NCBI GenBank assembly: GCA_035546975.1
Contig: DASZVS010000010.1
Location: 1-64,000 of the forward strand
Direction of reading: 5' to 3'
DNA from: JARIHC01 sp035546975
Lineage (GTDB): Bacteria; Patescibacteriota; Saccharimonadia; Saccharimonadales; UBA4665
DNA length: 64,000 nt
Shown here: piece after piece, positions 35,234 to 43,930 of the stretch
Position numbering within the stretch: position 1 is the first letter of the stretch
Layout: each line of letters opens with the position of its first letter
The notes under the pieces: generated by a model
The model's input: the letters and a program-made list of their open reading frames with translations, nothing else
What the model was told of the DNA's origin: nothing
The model's database searches: none
Made by a program: the position numbers and the translations under genes

Positions 35234-35522
35234 ATATAAAAATCCCCGCGATAATAGCAGCGTCCACAATAAACCAAATAATTTGATTAATTATCATGGG
35301 CTTGATGCGGTGCGCAATCGAATATAACGTCAAAATGATGCCCACAAGCATAAAGGACGCCCAAGTAGCCAGCGACACATTCGCCGCGCTGTGGTTAGTA
35401 TAAATTATTACGGCTTGCGGTATTGCCAGTAATGGATTGAGCACCGACACGAACATCATAGCCCAATCGATTGCCTGCATGTCGGTTTTACTGAAATTAG
35501 CTCGTAAAAAGTTGGTGCTCAT
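35226..35522 (-). CDS. SemiSWEET-like PQ-loop transporter
   Basis: 98 residues with three membrane helices. The first contains the PQ-loop motif (VLNPLLAIPQAVIIYTN), followed by the usual SAANVSLATWASF between helices. SemiSWEETs work as homodimers for sugar transport; a substrate cannot be assigned. It lies inside the dnaK-cutA-dnaJ gene string, an uncommon place for a transporter. Confidence 0.8.
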   Translation of the reverse strand: MSTNFLRANFSKTDMQAIDWAMMFVSVLNPLLAIPQAVIIYTNHSAANVSLATWASFMLVGIILTLYSIAHRIKPMIINQIIWFIVDAAIIAGIFIYG

Positions 35523-35534
35523 CGCCCTATTCTA

Positions 35535-35876
35535 TCAATCTTTCGTGTTAGTTTCCTCTAACCACCATGTTTCGGCCCGCTTCGATACGCGCTCAATCGG
35601 AATTTGTTGCAGCACGAATGTATCGTAACTATGTAATTTCTTAATTTCAGCTTCAATCTTTTCAAAGTTCATAGCGGCTGCCTCCATGACAAGTTTAATT
35701 TCATCCGCCTCTCTAAGGGCGCCTTGCCGATGGTATTTTGACTTAATTTCGAGAAATTCAACACAAGCGACCAGGTGTTTTCCGAGCAAAGTATCGGCAA
35801 TTGCTTGCGCCTCCTGCCAACTCCCGCACGCCAGCACTAGCTCTACAAAGTCCGAGTTAGTGCTGCCGGCAGGCAT
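35535..35876 (-). CDS. cutA: CutA-like divalent-cation tolerance protein
   Basis: 113 residues. CutA trimers have a PII-like ferredoxin fold; here EAQAIADTLLGKHLVACVEFLEIKSKYHRQGALREADEIKLVMEA follows the family, although the usual W-x-G-x-I-x-x-x-x-E segment is diverged (KYHRQGAL). C-terminal HSYDTFVLQQIPIERVSKRAETWW fits H-P-Y-x-x-P-E. The ATG overlaps the dnaK stop (TAATG). Confidence 0.85.
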   Translation of the reverse strand: MPAGSTNSDFVELVLACGSWQEAQAIADTLLGKHLVACVEFLEIKSKYHRQGALREADEIKLVMEAAAMNFEKIEAEIKKLHSYDTFVLQQIPIERVSKRAETWWLEETNTKD

Positions 35877-37804
35877 TATTCCTCTTTCTTGTCGTCGACG
35901 ACTTCGCCTTCTACGGCACCATCGTTTTTGTCGGACTTATCATCGCCGGACTCAGCTTCATCCGAGCCCGAATCATCCGAACCGCTTTCGGCTGAAGCTT
36001 GTTCGTACATCTTGGCGCCGATCGGCATAATTTTGTCGTTCAATTCTTTCGTGGCGTTTTCAAGCGCTTCTTTGTCGGCTTTTTCATCGCCGGCAACTTT
36101 CTTGGCCGCCTCAACGGCTTCATCAAGCGTCTTTTTCTCATCGTCGCTAAGCTTGTCGCCATTATCACGCTTCAGTTTTTCAGCTTGGTACATGGCGCTA
36201 TCGAGCAAATTGCGGGCTTCGACCGCCTCTTTTTTAGCCTTATCCTCGTCCGCGTGGGCCTCGGCATCTTTGGCCATTTTCTCAACCTCGGATTTGTCGA
36301 GGTTACCCGAACCGGAGATAGTGATGCTCTGCTCCTTGCCGGTTCCCTTATCTTTTGCAGTTACATTCAGTATGCCGTTAGCATCAATGTTAAATGTTAC
36401 TTCGATTTGCGGTACGCCGCGCGGAGCCGGCGCAATGCCATCGAGAATGAAACGGCCGAGGCTCTTATTGTCGGCGATCATTTCGCGTTCGCCCTGAGCT
36501 ACGTGGACTTCCACTTGCGGCTGGTTATCGGCTGCCGTCGAAAAGACTTCGGATTTGGAAGTAGGAATAGTGGTATTGCGTTCAATGAGTTTTGTCATTA
36601 CGCCGCCCATGGTTTCAATGCCAAGGCTTAGCGGCGTTACGTCCAAAAGCAGCACGTCTTTGACATCGCCCTGCAGGACACCGCCCTGGATGGCTGCGCC
36701 GATAGCAACAACTTCATCAGGGTTAACGCCTTTCATCGGGTCTTTGCCGAAGATCTGCTTGACCTTTTCCTGTACCGCCGGCATGCGGGTCATGCCGCCA
36801 ACTAGAACTACAGCGTTAATGTCGCTGGCTTTCAAGCCGGCATCTTTGAGAGCTTTTTCGCATGGCGTTGCCGTTTTGTCGATGAGATCGGCAACCAGGC
36901 TTTCTAGCTTGGCGCGGGTTAATTTGTGCTCAAAGTGCTTCGGCCCCTCCGCATCAGCGGTCAAAAACGGTAGGTTAACGTCAACTTCTTGGGCAGTGGA
37001 GAGTTCGATTTTAGCCTTTTCGGCTTCGTCGCGCAGGCGCTGCATGGCAGCCTTGTCATCCGTAATGTCGATGCCGTGTTCTTTCTTGAATTCGTCAGCG
37101 AAATAGTTGATGATCACGCGGTCAAAGTCGGCGCCGCCGAGATGCGTATCGCCATTGGTAGACTTAACTTCGAATACGCCGTCGCCGAGTTCGAGAATGG
37201 AAACATCGAACGTGCCGCCGCCAAGATCGTAGACGGCGATTTTCTCGTCCGTTTTTTCTTTATCTAAGCCGTATGCCAGAGCAGCAGCGGTTGGTTCGTT
37301 AATAATGCGTTTTACTTCAAGCCCGGCAATTTTACCGGCATCTTTGGTAGCCTGGCGCTGTGAGTCATCGAAGTAAGCCGGAACGGTAATGACGGCTTCG
37401 GTAACTTTATCACCTAAGAATGCTTCGGCGTCAGTTTTCAACTTGGTGAGCACCATGGCGCTCACCTCTTCAGGGCTATACTCTTTGTCGCCCATCTTTA
37501 CTTTCACGCTATTGTCGCTTTTAACGATTTCGTAGCCCATAAGCTTTAGGTCGCGCTGGACTTCCTTGTCGCTGAACTTGCGGCCAATAAGGCGCTTTAC
37601 TTCATAAATAGTGTTCTTGGGATTTGTGACTTGCTGGCGGCGAGCTACTTGGCCGACAAGCCGTTCACCGTCTTTTTTTACGGCTACGACTGATGGCGTC
37701 GTCCGGTTACCTTCACTATTTGCAATAATTTCAGGTTTCCCACTCTGCATAACGGCCATCGCCGAGTTCGTGGTACCTAAATCGATTCCAATAATTTTAG
37801 ACAT
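35876..37804 (-). CDS. dnaK: DnaK (Hsp70) chaperone
   Basis: 642 residues, full length. IGIDLGTTNSAMAV, the ATPase motifs VYDLGGGTFDVSIL and VVLVGGMTRMP, linker VLLLDVTPLSLGIET and the substrate domain are intact. The C-terminal tail is acidic and Ser/Gly-rich. It is directed by its own promoter with a perfect CIRCE element and an AGAAGGG ribosome site. Confidence 0.98.
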   Translation of the reverse strand: MSKIIGIDLGTTNSAMAVMQSGKPEIIANSEGNRTTPSVVAVKKDGERLVGQVARRQQVTNPKNTIYEVKRLIGRKFSDKEVQRDLKLMGYEIVKSDNSVKVKMGDKEYSPEEVSAMVLTKLKTDAEAFLGDKVTEAVITVPAYFDDSQRQATKDAGKIAGLEVKRIINEPTAAALAYGLDKEKTDEKIAVYDLGGGTFDVSILELGDGVFEVKSTNGDTHLGGADFDRVIINYFADEFKKEHGIDITDDKAAMQRLRDEAEKAKIELSTAQEVDVNLPFLTADAEGPKHFEHKLTRAKLESLVADLIDKTATPCEKALKDAGLKASDINAVVLVGGMTRMPAVQEKVKQIFGKDPMKGVNPDEVVAIGAAIQGGVLQGDVKDVLLLDVTPLSLGIETMGGVMTKLIERNTTIPTSKSEVFSTAADNQPQVEVHVAQGEREMIADNKSLGRFILDGIAPAPRGVPQIEVTFNIDANGILNVTAKDKGTGKEQSITISGSGNLDKSEVEKMAKDAEAHADEDKAKKEAVEARNLLDSAMYQAEKLKRDNGDKLSDDEKKTLDEAVEAAKKVAGDEKADKEALENATKELNDKIMPIGAKMYEQASAESGSDDSGSDEAESGDDKSDKNDGAVEGEVVDDKKEE

Positions 37805-37851
37805 CTGTTATACCCTTCTTTGAAAATTAGCAGTCTTATATAACTACTGCC

Positions 37852-37889
37852 AGTGTAGTAAATTAGCACTCTGCTGTCAAGAGTGCTAA
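37852..37889 (-). promoter_or_regulatory. dnaK promoter with CIRCE operator
   Basis: The CIRCE is exact: TTAGCACTC (37863-37871), nine bases, GAGTGCTAA (37881-37889). The -35 TTGACA (37875-37880 complement) lies in the CIRCE loop, and TACACT is 17 bp downstream. HrcA bound here would block the polymerase. The hrcA gene with its own CIRCE is nearby. Confidence 0.95.
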
Positions 37890-37911
37890 TTGTTGCCTTT
37901 TTGACTACATG

Positions 37912-38259
37912 CTAATTCTCAAGATAAGCTAGAGCCATACGTTGGACTGCCACGGAACCTATAGCTTGATCTACCACTTCTTCGCAGCGCTTTGTCCACC
38001 GCTTCTCTTGGCGCACCTCATATATTTCCTCTTTTGTCTTATGATAAAAAGTATCGAGCCAGCTGTCCGTATTGTCACGGTCAAGATTCTCCACAACTTC
38101 TGTTATTTCGCGGAGTTCCCTCGTTTGTCTCTTTGCAGAAATATGGCTTGCATAGGCGTCGCCAAACGAGCATAGCCGGAAAACCATCCGCTGCAGCGGG
38201 TTCGGAAATAAATCCTTTGCTGTCAGCCCTTCGTTATTAGCCGTTTCCGGACTTGCCAT
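37912..38259 (-). CDS. Hypothetical helical protein between grpE and dnaK
   Basis: 115 residues, not recognised. Mostly helical and charged (SAKRQTRELREITEVVENLD; TKEEIYEVRQEKRWTKRCEE); no membrane segment. It starts three bases after grpE and shares the heat-shock transcript of hrcA-grpE, so it may be a stress-related protein specific to this lineage. Confidence 0.7.
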   Translation of the reverse strand: MASPETANNEGLTAKDLFPNPLQRMVFRLCSFGDAYASHISAKRQTRELREITEVVENLDRDNTDSWLDTFYHKTKEEIYEVRQEKRWTKRCEEVVDQAIGSVAVQRMALAYLEN

Positions 38260-38262
38260 ATA

Positions 38263-38727
38263 TCAACTCCGTACTTTAACCATGGCGTGGCGAATAACCT
38301 CATCGCCCAACTTGTAACCAGCTTGCAGTTCTTCGGATACAATCTCTTCGCCGCCATCGCCCTCTTCCACTCCTACGGCTTCATGCAGGTGCGGGTTGAA
38401 AGGTTCACCTACCGTTTTAATGCGCTCGACGCCCATATCGGCAAGCGTTTTTTCAAATTGTTTTACGACGCCCTGGACGCCTTTTACGTAATCATTGCCC
38501 TCGAGTTCCTTCGGGACATGCTTGAGGGCGCGCTCAAAATTATCAATTACCGGCAGCAGGTCCGCAATCACGCTGGCCCTGACCGAAGAGCGCAGCTTAC
38601 TGATTTCTTCCTCGTGCCGGCGACGCAAATTGACTGCGTCAGCCCGCTCCCGCTGCAGGGCATCCGTGAGGTCAGCCAGTTGCTGTTCAAGATTTGAGAC
38701 TTCGGCCTCCGGCTTTTTCTTAGACAT
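38263..38727 (-). CDS. grpE: GrpE nucleotide exchange factor
   Basis: 154 residues from the ATG at 38727 (MSKKKPEAEV). The coiled coil (about 10-55) is followed by DLLPVIDNFERALKHVP, the signature region, and the C-terminal beta domain with FNPHLHEAVG and LQAGYKLGDEVIRHAMVKV. It releases ADP from DnaK. The start overlaps hrcA by eight bases; a longer frame upstream lies within hrcA. Confidence 0.95.
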   Translation of the reverse strand: MSKKKPEAEVSNLEQQLADLTDALQRERADAVNLRRRHEEEISKLRSSVRASVIADLLPVIDNFERALKHVPKELEGNDYVKGVQGVVKQFEKTLADMGVERIKTVGEPFNPHLHEAVGVEEGDGGEEIVSEELQAGYKLGDEVIRHAMVKVRS

Positions 38728-39427
38728 ACAGTACTTCCTCCAGTTCCTGGCCGGCGCGGGAAACGAGCGACATAACGTCGCGATAACTCTGGCGGGTGGG
38801 GCCAAGCGTTCCGATGTAACTGCGGTCACTAAATGGACTACGGAAACGACTGATAATTAGGCTGGCACCGGCGCTGCGGCCGACTGGATTTTCGTGCCCA
38901 ATGTAGACACTGAGTGGTTCATTCGGCGCGGCTTCGCGCAGCCATGGTTCGAGATTATCGAGTAATTGCGCGATCTGCTGAACTTGGCCGCCACTGACGA
39001 ATTCTGGCTGGCCAAACAAGTTGGACAGACCGCTAATGTACAGCTGGTTGCCGATAGTGGCAAGACCGAGATTATGCGTGAGCTCCACAAGCGTATCAAC
39101 GGCGTTGCGGATCATGCGCTCGGGCGCGCCGGCCTGTTGAACTCTGGCCGCCAGAGCTTTTTCGGCTCGGCCCTCAGGCAATAAGCTCTCATTTTGCTCG
39201 CCGAGACTATTTACATAGAGGCGATAGCCTTTGTCGGTGGGAATTCTGCCCGCACTGGTATGCGGCTGGGTTATGTAGCCCATACGTTCCAGCTCGGCCA
39301 TTTCGGACCGGATGGTAGCCGAACTGACATTAAAAAGCTTGGCAAGCAACGTACTGCCAACAGGACTGGCAACTTCGGCATACTGTTCGATAATGGCGTT
39401 TAAAATTTTTTCCTGGCGGCTGGTCAT
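38720..39427 (-). CDS. hrcA: HrcA heat-shock repressor, short form
   Basis: 235 residues, against about 340 in Bacillus. The N-terminal winged helix (ILNAIIEQYAEVASPVGSTLLAKLFNVSSATIRSEMAELERMGYI) is complete. The C-terminal part keeps LSVYIGHENP and SFRSPFSDRSYIGTLGPTRQSY-like motifs, so the loss is internal, in the GAF-like dimerisation region. It binds CIRCE at 39468-39494 and 37863-37889. Confidence 0.93.
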   Translation of the reverse strand: MTSRQEKILNAIIEQYAEVASPVGSTLLAKLFNVSSATIRSEMAELERMGYITQPHTSAGRIPTDKGYRLYVNSLGEQNESLLPEGRAEKALAARVQQAGAPERMIRNAVDTLVELTHNLGLATIGNQLYISGLSNLFGQPEFVSGGQVQQIAQLLDNLEPWLREAAPNEPLSVYIGHENPVGRSAGASLIISRFRSPFSDRSYIGTLGPTRQSYRDVMSLVSRAGQELEEVLYV

Positions 39428-39455
39428 AGCATCGCTAACCTTAAATATTTACTAA

Positions 39456-39494
39456 ATTATACCGCTTTTAGCACTCGAGCGTCAAGAGTGCTAA
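39456..39494 (-). promoter_or_regulatory. hrcA-grpE promoter with CIRCE operator
   Basis: TTAGCACTC (39468-39476), nine bases and GAGTGCTAA (39486-39494). TTGACG in the loop and TATAAT 18 bp downstream on the minus strand make the promoter. This is autoregulation by HrcA. Confidence 0.93.
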
Positions 39495-39502
39495 GTTCTT
39501 CC

Positions 39503-40231
39503 TCAGAGCGCTGCTTCGAGCCGGGCTAATATTTCCTGCGCTACGTGCCTGCCTTCATCAGATTCCTTGCCAGCGGAGGCACCGTGCGCGATTTCGTCTA
39601 CCGCTTCTACCGTTTGGCCGAGCTCGTCATTGATAACAAACCTGAAATAGTTTTTTTCGAGCGCATCCTGCAGTTCGAGTTTGGCCGTATGCATTCTTTT
39701 ATGCAGGTCGTGCTGGTGGATACTGTCTCCGTAGCGGCTTTTGAGCCGTTCCTGCCACGTGTCATAATCCGGCGGCAAGATAAATACAGCGTACACGCTG
39801 TCGGGCGCCATCGCTTTGTATTCGGCAACGCCTTGGACCTCCAAGTCAGTTACGGCAATCTTGCCTTCATCATGTGCCGCTTGGATTTCCGCCACGCTCG
39901 TGCCATATACATTGCCGCTATACATTTTGGCCTCTACATATGCGCCTTCATCAAGCATTTTTTCGGCCTGAGCTAAATTTATAAAATGATATTCGACTCC
40001 ATCCCGTTCAAGTATGCCGCGATTTTCACGCGGCGGCCTGGTGGTATGCGAGATGATGTGATGATAATTGCCCGTTGCAAGCAATTTTGTTTTGATGCTA
40101 TCTTTACCGGCACCGGAAATGCCAACCAACAACAATATCGGCGTCTGCTGCACCAATTGGGCAGTGGCAGTCGAGGGTTTATAGCGGAGGAGTTTTTGTC
40201 TTAAACCATCGACCCTATCGGGTTCTTCCAT
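39503..40231 (-). CDS. gmk: Guanylate kinase-like protein
   Basis: 242 residues. P-loop LVGISGAGKDS (about 31-41; the usual GPSGxGKS has diverged). HTTRPPRENRGILERDGVEYHFI (GMP-binding) and the lid are present. N- and C-terminal extensions of about 25 and 40 residues exceed the usual 205. It phosphorylates GMP to GDP. The end is next to the hrcA CIRCE. Confidence 0.88.
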   Translation of the reverse strand: MEEPDRVDGLRQKLLRYKPSTATAQLVQQTPILLLVGISGAGKDSIKTKLLATGNYHHIISHTTRPPRENRGILERDGVEYHFINLAQAEKMLDEGAYVEAKMYSGNVYGTSVAEIQAAHDEGKIAVTDLEVQGVAEYKAMAPDSVYAVFILPPDYDTWQERLKSRYGDSIHQHDLHKRMHTAKLELQDALEKNYFRFVINDELGQTVEAVDEIAHGASAGKESDEGRHVAQEILARLEAAL

Positions 40232-40287
40232 TTCGTTATTATACCCTAAAATGGCTGCTTTTTACAACCTGTGGACGAATCAGTTTC

Positions 40288-42066
40288 TTAGTCGCGGCGC
40301 AGCATTATCGTAAATGCTTCGGCAGGAATGTCGACTTTACCGAATTTTTTTAGCCGCTTCTTACCCTTGGCTTGCTTGGCCAAAACTTTTTTCTTGCGTG
40401 TCACATCGCCGCCATAGAGTCCCGTTGTGACATCTTTGCGGTAAGCACTCAAATCCTCCCGGGCAATGAAACGCCCGCCTATTGCCGCTTGCAAGCTAAC
40501 CTGGAAATTTTGCCGGGGAATAACGTCTTTGAGCTTCTGCACCGTATCGCGCCCTAATCTCTGGGCTTCGCTGCGATGGACCATAACACTCAACGCGCCA
40601 ACCATATCCCCAGCAACGTAAAAATCCAAGCGTACGAGATCTTCGGCGCGGTAATCTGCCAATTCATAGTTAAAAGATCCGTAGCCACTGGTAAGGCTTT
40701 TCAGCTGATCGTAAAAATCGGTTAACAAGTTTGCCAATGGCGCTTCAAAGCTGATGACGGCCCGTTTGTCGACATAGCTAATATTTTTTTGCAGACCGCG
40801 CTTGGCGGAAATAAGCTGGATAACCGAGCCCACATAGTCCTGGGGCACGATGATTTCACCCTTAATCCACGGCTCACGGATTTCATTGATTTTCGCCGGA
40901 TCTGGCAAATCCGCGGCGCTTTTAATATCCAGTGCTTCGCCGCTGATAAGTTCAACCTGGTAATCCGTGGAAGGATTGGTGACAACGAGTTCTAGGCCGT
41001 ATTCGCGCTCCAGCCGCTCGCGGACAATGTCCATATGAAGCAGGCCGAGAAAGCCGATGCGCACGCCAAAACCTAAAACCGGAGAGTTTTCCAGCGAAAA
41101 CTGCAGGGCCGAATCGCTTAGGGAAAGCTTCTCGACCGCATCTTTGAGCAATTGGTAATTCTCATTGCTGTCAGGGAAAAAACCGGCATACACGAAAGGC
41201 TGGACATTCCGGTAGCCGGGCAGAGGTTTGGTTGCCGGCTTGGCACTAATTGTGATGGTGTCACCAACTTTTGCCTCCCGTGTTGATTTCAGATTGGTAA
41301 CTATGTAGCCAATTTCTCCCGAGCCTAGCGTTGCCTCCCGCGTCATTTCAGGAGTTAAGGCCCCGACTTCCAGTGCAATGCCGGCAGCTTTTGTAGCCAT
41401 CATAGTAATACTGGCATTTGCTGGAATTGATCCGTCAAATATACGTACATACAAAATTACTCCACGGTAATCATCGTAGTAGCTGTCGAAAATGAGTGCT
41501 CGGGTTGCCGCTTGGCCTGGGCTTTTCGGCGGAGGAACATCTGCAATAATTGCACTTAGCACTGCTTCTACGTTTTGGCCCGTCTTCGCTGAAATTTCAA
41601 TGATGTCCGAACGGTCGCAACCAAGCAGGCTGATAATCTCAGCGCTCACCCGCTCTACGTCAGCAGCCGGCAAATCAATCTTGTTAAGTACTGGGATGAT
41701 CTTCAGCTCTGCCTCCATGGCAAGGTACACGTTAGCGAGTGTCTGCGCCTGAATGCCTTGGGTTGCGTCAACGACTAAGAGGGCGCCTTCGCATGCCTGA
41801 AGGCTTCTAGAAACTTCATAACTAAAGTCGACGTGGCCAGGAGTATCGATAAGGTTGAGTTCATAACCTTTATGCTTCATCCGTACCGGAGCTAGCTTGA
41901 TAGTTATGCCCTTTTCGCGCTCAAGATCCATTTTATCGAGCAGCTGTGCTTTCATATCGCGCTTTTGTACTGTACCAGTCAATTCCAGCAACCGGTCGGC
42001 AAGCGTCGACTTGCCATGATCTATATGGGCTATGATACAAAAATTACGAATATGGTCTTGCTGCAT
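40288..42066 (-). CDS. lepA: LepA / elongation factor 4
   Basis: 592 residues, full length. AHIDHGKSTLADRL (G1), the DTPGHVDF (G3) and NKIDLP (G4) boxes, and the LepA-specific C-terminal domain (KKRLKKFGKVDIPAEAF) are present. A ribosomal GTPase thought to act on stalled or mis-translocated ribosomes. Confidence 0.97.
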   Translation of the reverse strand: MQQDHIRNFCIIAHIDHGKSTLADRLLELTGTVQKRDMKAQLLDKMDLEREKGITIKLAPVRMKHKGYELNLIDTPGHVDFSYEVSRSLQACEGALLVVDATQGIQAQTLANVYLAMEAELKIIPVLNKIDLPAADVERVSAEIISLLGCDRSDIIEISAKTGQNVEAVLSAIIADVPPPKSPGQAATRALIFDSYYDDYRGVILYVRIFDGSIPANASITMMATKAAGIALEVGALTPEMTREATLGSGEIGYIVTNLKSTREAKVGDTITISAKPATKPLPGYRNVQPFVYAGFFPDSNENYQLLKDAVEKLSLSDSALQFSLENSPVLGFGVRIGFLGLLHMDIVRERLEREYGLELVVTNPSTDYQVELISGEALDIKSAADLPDPAKINEIREPWIKGEIIVPQDYVGSVIQLISAKRGLQKNISYVDKRAVISFEAPLANLLTDFYDQLKSLTSGYGSFNYELADYRAEDLVRLDFYVAGDMVGALSVMVHRSEAQRLGRDTVQKLKDVIPRQNFQVSLQAAIGGRFIAREDLSAYRKDVTTGLYGGDVTRKKKVLAKQAKGKKRLKKFGKVDIPAEAFTIMLRRD

Positions 42067-42113
42067 GTAGAACTTTATTATAACAGAGGTCAGGAACTTT
42101 TTTGGTACTATAT

Positions 42114-42803
42114 ATGCAAAGTATGCGCAGCTACACGCCCGATGAATACAGCCGCCTGGTAGAAGCCTCTGAAAACAAAGGGCTTCAGGATTATATGGAG
42201 CAAGAAGCAGAGTTCATAACCCGGACGCCCGATGCTCTTCACAGAACTTTCGTAGACCTTGGCGCGGGCCACGGCAGGGTTATTTCGACCTTGGCAGATA
42301 CAGCCCATGAGGTAATAGCCATTGAGATAAACCCCGAGATGTATGCGGAATTAGAAAGGCGCAGCGGCAATTATAAAAATGTTACCGTTATTGCCGGCGA
42401 CTTCAATGATTTGGCTGGCGTACTTTCCGGCTTTGAATTAATACGGCCGGTTTTTCTCATACTGCAAAATACACTTGGTACCGTTGAAGGAGATTATCGA
42501 AAAACGCTGCAATCTATGAGAGAATGCGCGGAACACGAAAACGGTGAATTGGTTATCTCGCTCTTCAGGCAAGAGGCCTTGGCGACGTGGGGGCTCGCAA
42601 TGTATAAAGCGGCCGCAAGCATGGTTGGTAACTACGACGCCGGCAAAAGCAACTTAGATGAAGGGATTTTTTGCACCGACACGAGCCACATGTCAAAGTG
42701 GTGGACCGATAAAGACATCAAAGAAATTCTTAGACAAACCGGTGGCACGCTATTAGAGCACCGCAAGCAAAAAAACTTTAGCCTGCTTCGTATAACTTAC
42801 TAA
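42114..42803 (+). CDS. Class I SAM-dependent methyltransferase
   Basis: About 229 residues from the ATG at 42114; a second ATG three codons later is equally possible. Motif I is VDLGAGHGRV, followed by VIAIEINPEMY (acidic loop) and IAGDFNDL, typical of Rossmann-fold methyltransferases. Substrate unknown. A TACTAT (42106-42111) near the ATG could be a -10, giving a leaderless or nearly leaderless message. Confidence 0.85.
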   Translation: MQSMRSYTPDEYSRLVEASENKGLQDYMEQEAEFITRTPDALHRTFVDLGAGHGRVISTLADTAHEVIAIEINPEMYAELERRSGNYKNVTVIAGDFNDLAGVLSGFELIRPVFLILQNTLGTVEGDYRKTLQSMRECAEHENGELVISLFRQEALATWGLAMYKAAASMVGNYDAGKSNLDEGIFCTDTSHMSKWWTDKDIKEILRQTGGTLLEHRKQKNFSLLRITY

Positions 42804-42807
42804 TCTA

Positions 42808-43113
42808 CTACTGGCGATGCTCGGGCGCCTTGCGGACTAGCTTATAGCGCCGTTGCAGATACAATAAGGTACTGACAATTTTCTCGAGTTGCGGCCGGGC
42901 GATTTCCGATTCGTCATTGAGCAAGTCGCCAACTTGATCCAACGTAGTGGCAAGTGAGATTAAACAATCGCCTGAAGCTACCGAAGCTTCAATTTCTAAA
43001 TCGGCCCGGTCATAATCGCCATCATGCAACAGCCACGGCCGTGCCGCAATGCCATGTGTTGATACTACGCCGAATGGTTCCAGGCAGTATGCCCCTACAT
43101 TACTATTGCCCAC
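42808..43113 (-). CDS. Hypothetical 101-residue protein after radC
   Basis: Not recognised. It starts with MGNSNVGAYCLEPFG and has helices (ADLEIEASVASGDCLISLATTLDQVGDLL; RPQLEKIVSTLLYLQRRYKLVRK). Its 5' end overlaps radC by 11 nt, so coupling is likely. No transmembrane segment. Confidence 0.65.
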   Translation of the reverse strand: MGNSNVGAYCLEPFGVVSTHGIAARPWLLHDGDYDRADLEIEASVASGDCLISLATTLDQVGDLLNDESEIARPQLEKIVSTLLYLQRRYKLVRKAPEHRQ

Positions 43114-43873
43114 GGTCGACGAGCTCCATAATGCTTACAAATTTAGTACTGGTAATGACAAGATGGTCAAGCAGTTCTATACCAAGGACTTTGCTAGCAG
43201 CTAATAGCTGTTCGGTAACATGAATGTCCGCTTGGGTCGGCTCAAGCCTACCGGACGGATGGTTATGCGCCAAAATAACCGCTACGGCACCACGCTCAAT
43301 CGCCGGTTGGAATACTTCACGCGGATGGACTATGTTTGAAGTAAGGCTGCCTATCGAAATTACTTCATCATGGACGACTTTATAGCGGCTGTTCAGATAC
43401 AGGCCGCGAAGCTGTTCTTTCTGGCTATCGCCCATTCCCTTTAAATATTGATAGGCCTGTTTTGCATTCCGAATATGGACGGGCCTGCCGGACGATTGGC
43501 GCGCATAAAACCGCCTGCCTAATTCCAAGCTGGCAACGATTTGGCAAGCTTTCGTAAGTGGTATATCAGCCGTCTGGCTAAGCCGTTCCGGACTGAGCTC
43601 ATTAGCAATGGCCTTTTCGCCGTATTCTCTGAGTGTGCGATGCGCCATAGCCAGAACATCTTCCTTACGGTTTCCTACGCCCCATAGGATGGCCACAAGC
43701 TCAGCGACCGACAGGCTGCTGGCACCTGCCCGTAGCAACCGTTCGCGGGGCCGGTCATCCTCCGGCATATCACGGACCCGTAATATATATTGGTTATCTA
43801 TCTCAGTAAAAATAAGGTCGTGGTCTGGAACGGAATATGTGGCGCTTTTTTCTATTAATGCTTGGGTGGTCAT
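43103..43873 (-). CDS. radC: RadC-family JAMM/MPN+ protein
   Basis: 256 residues. A helix-hairpin-helix-like N-terminal region (RERLLRAGASSLSVAELVAILWGVG) is followed by the JAMM domain HNHPSG-x7-D (about 197-209), which would bind zinc. RadC proteins are induced in competence or conjugation in some bacteria; the biochemical role is uncertain. The first 30 residues before the RadC domain are additional. Confidence 0.93.
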   Translation of the reverse strand: MTTQALIEKSATYSVPDHDLIFTEIDNQYILRVRDMPEDDRPRERLLRAGASSLSVAELVAILWGVGNRKEDVLAMAHRTLREYGEKAIANELSPERLSQTADIPLTKACQIVASLELGRRFYARQSSGRPVHIRNAKQAYQYLKGMGDSQKEQLRGLYLNSRYKVVHDEVISIGSLTSNIVHPREVFQPAIERGAVAVILAHNHPSGRLEPTQADIHVTEQLLAASKVLGIELLDHLVITSTKFVSIMELVDRGQ

Positions 43874-43930
43874 AACGTATGCCTCTTAGGATTACAAATA
43901 AATATTAAATTATTCTTAAATATTCTGAAA

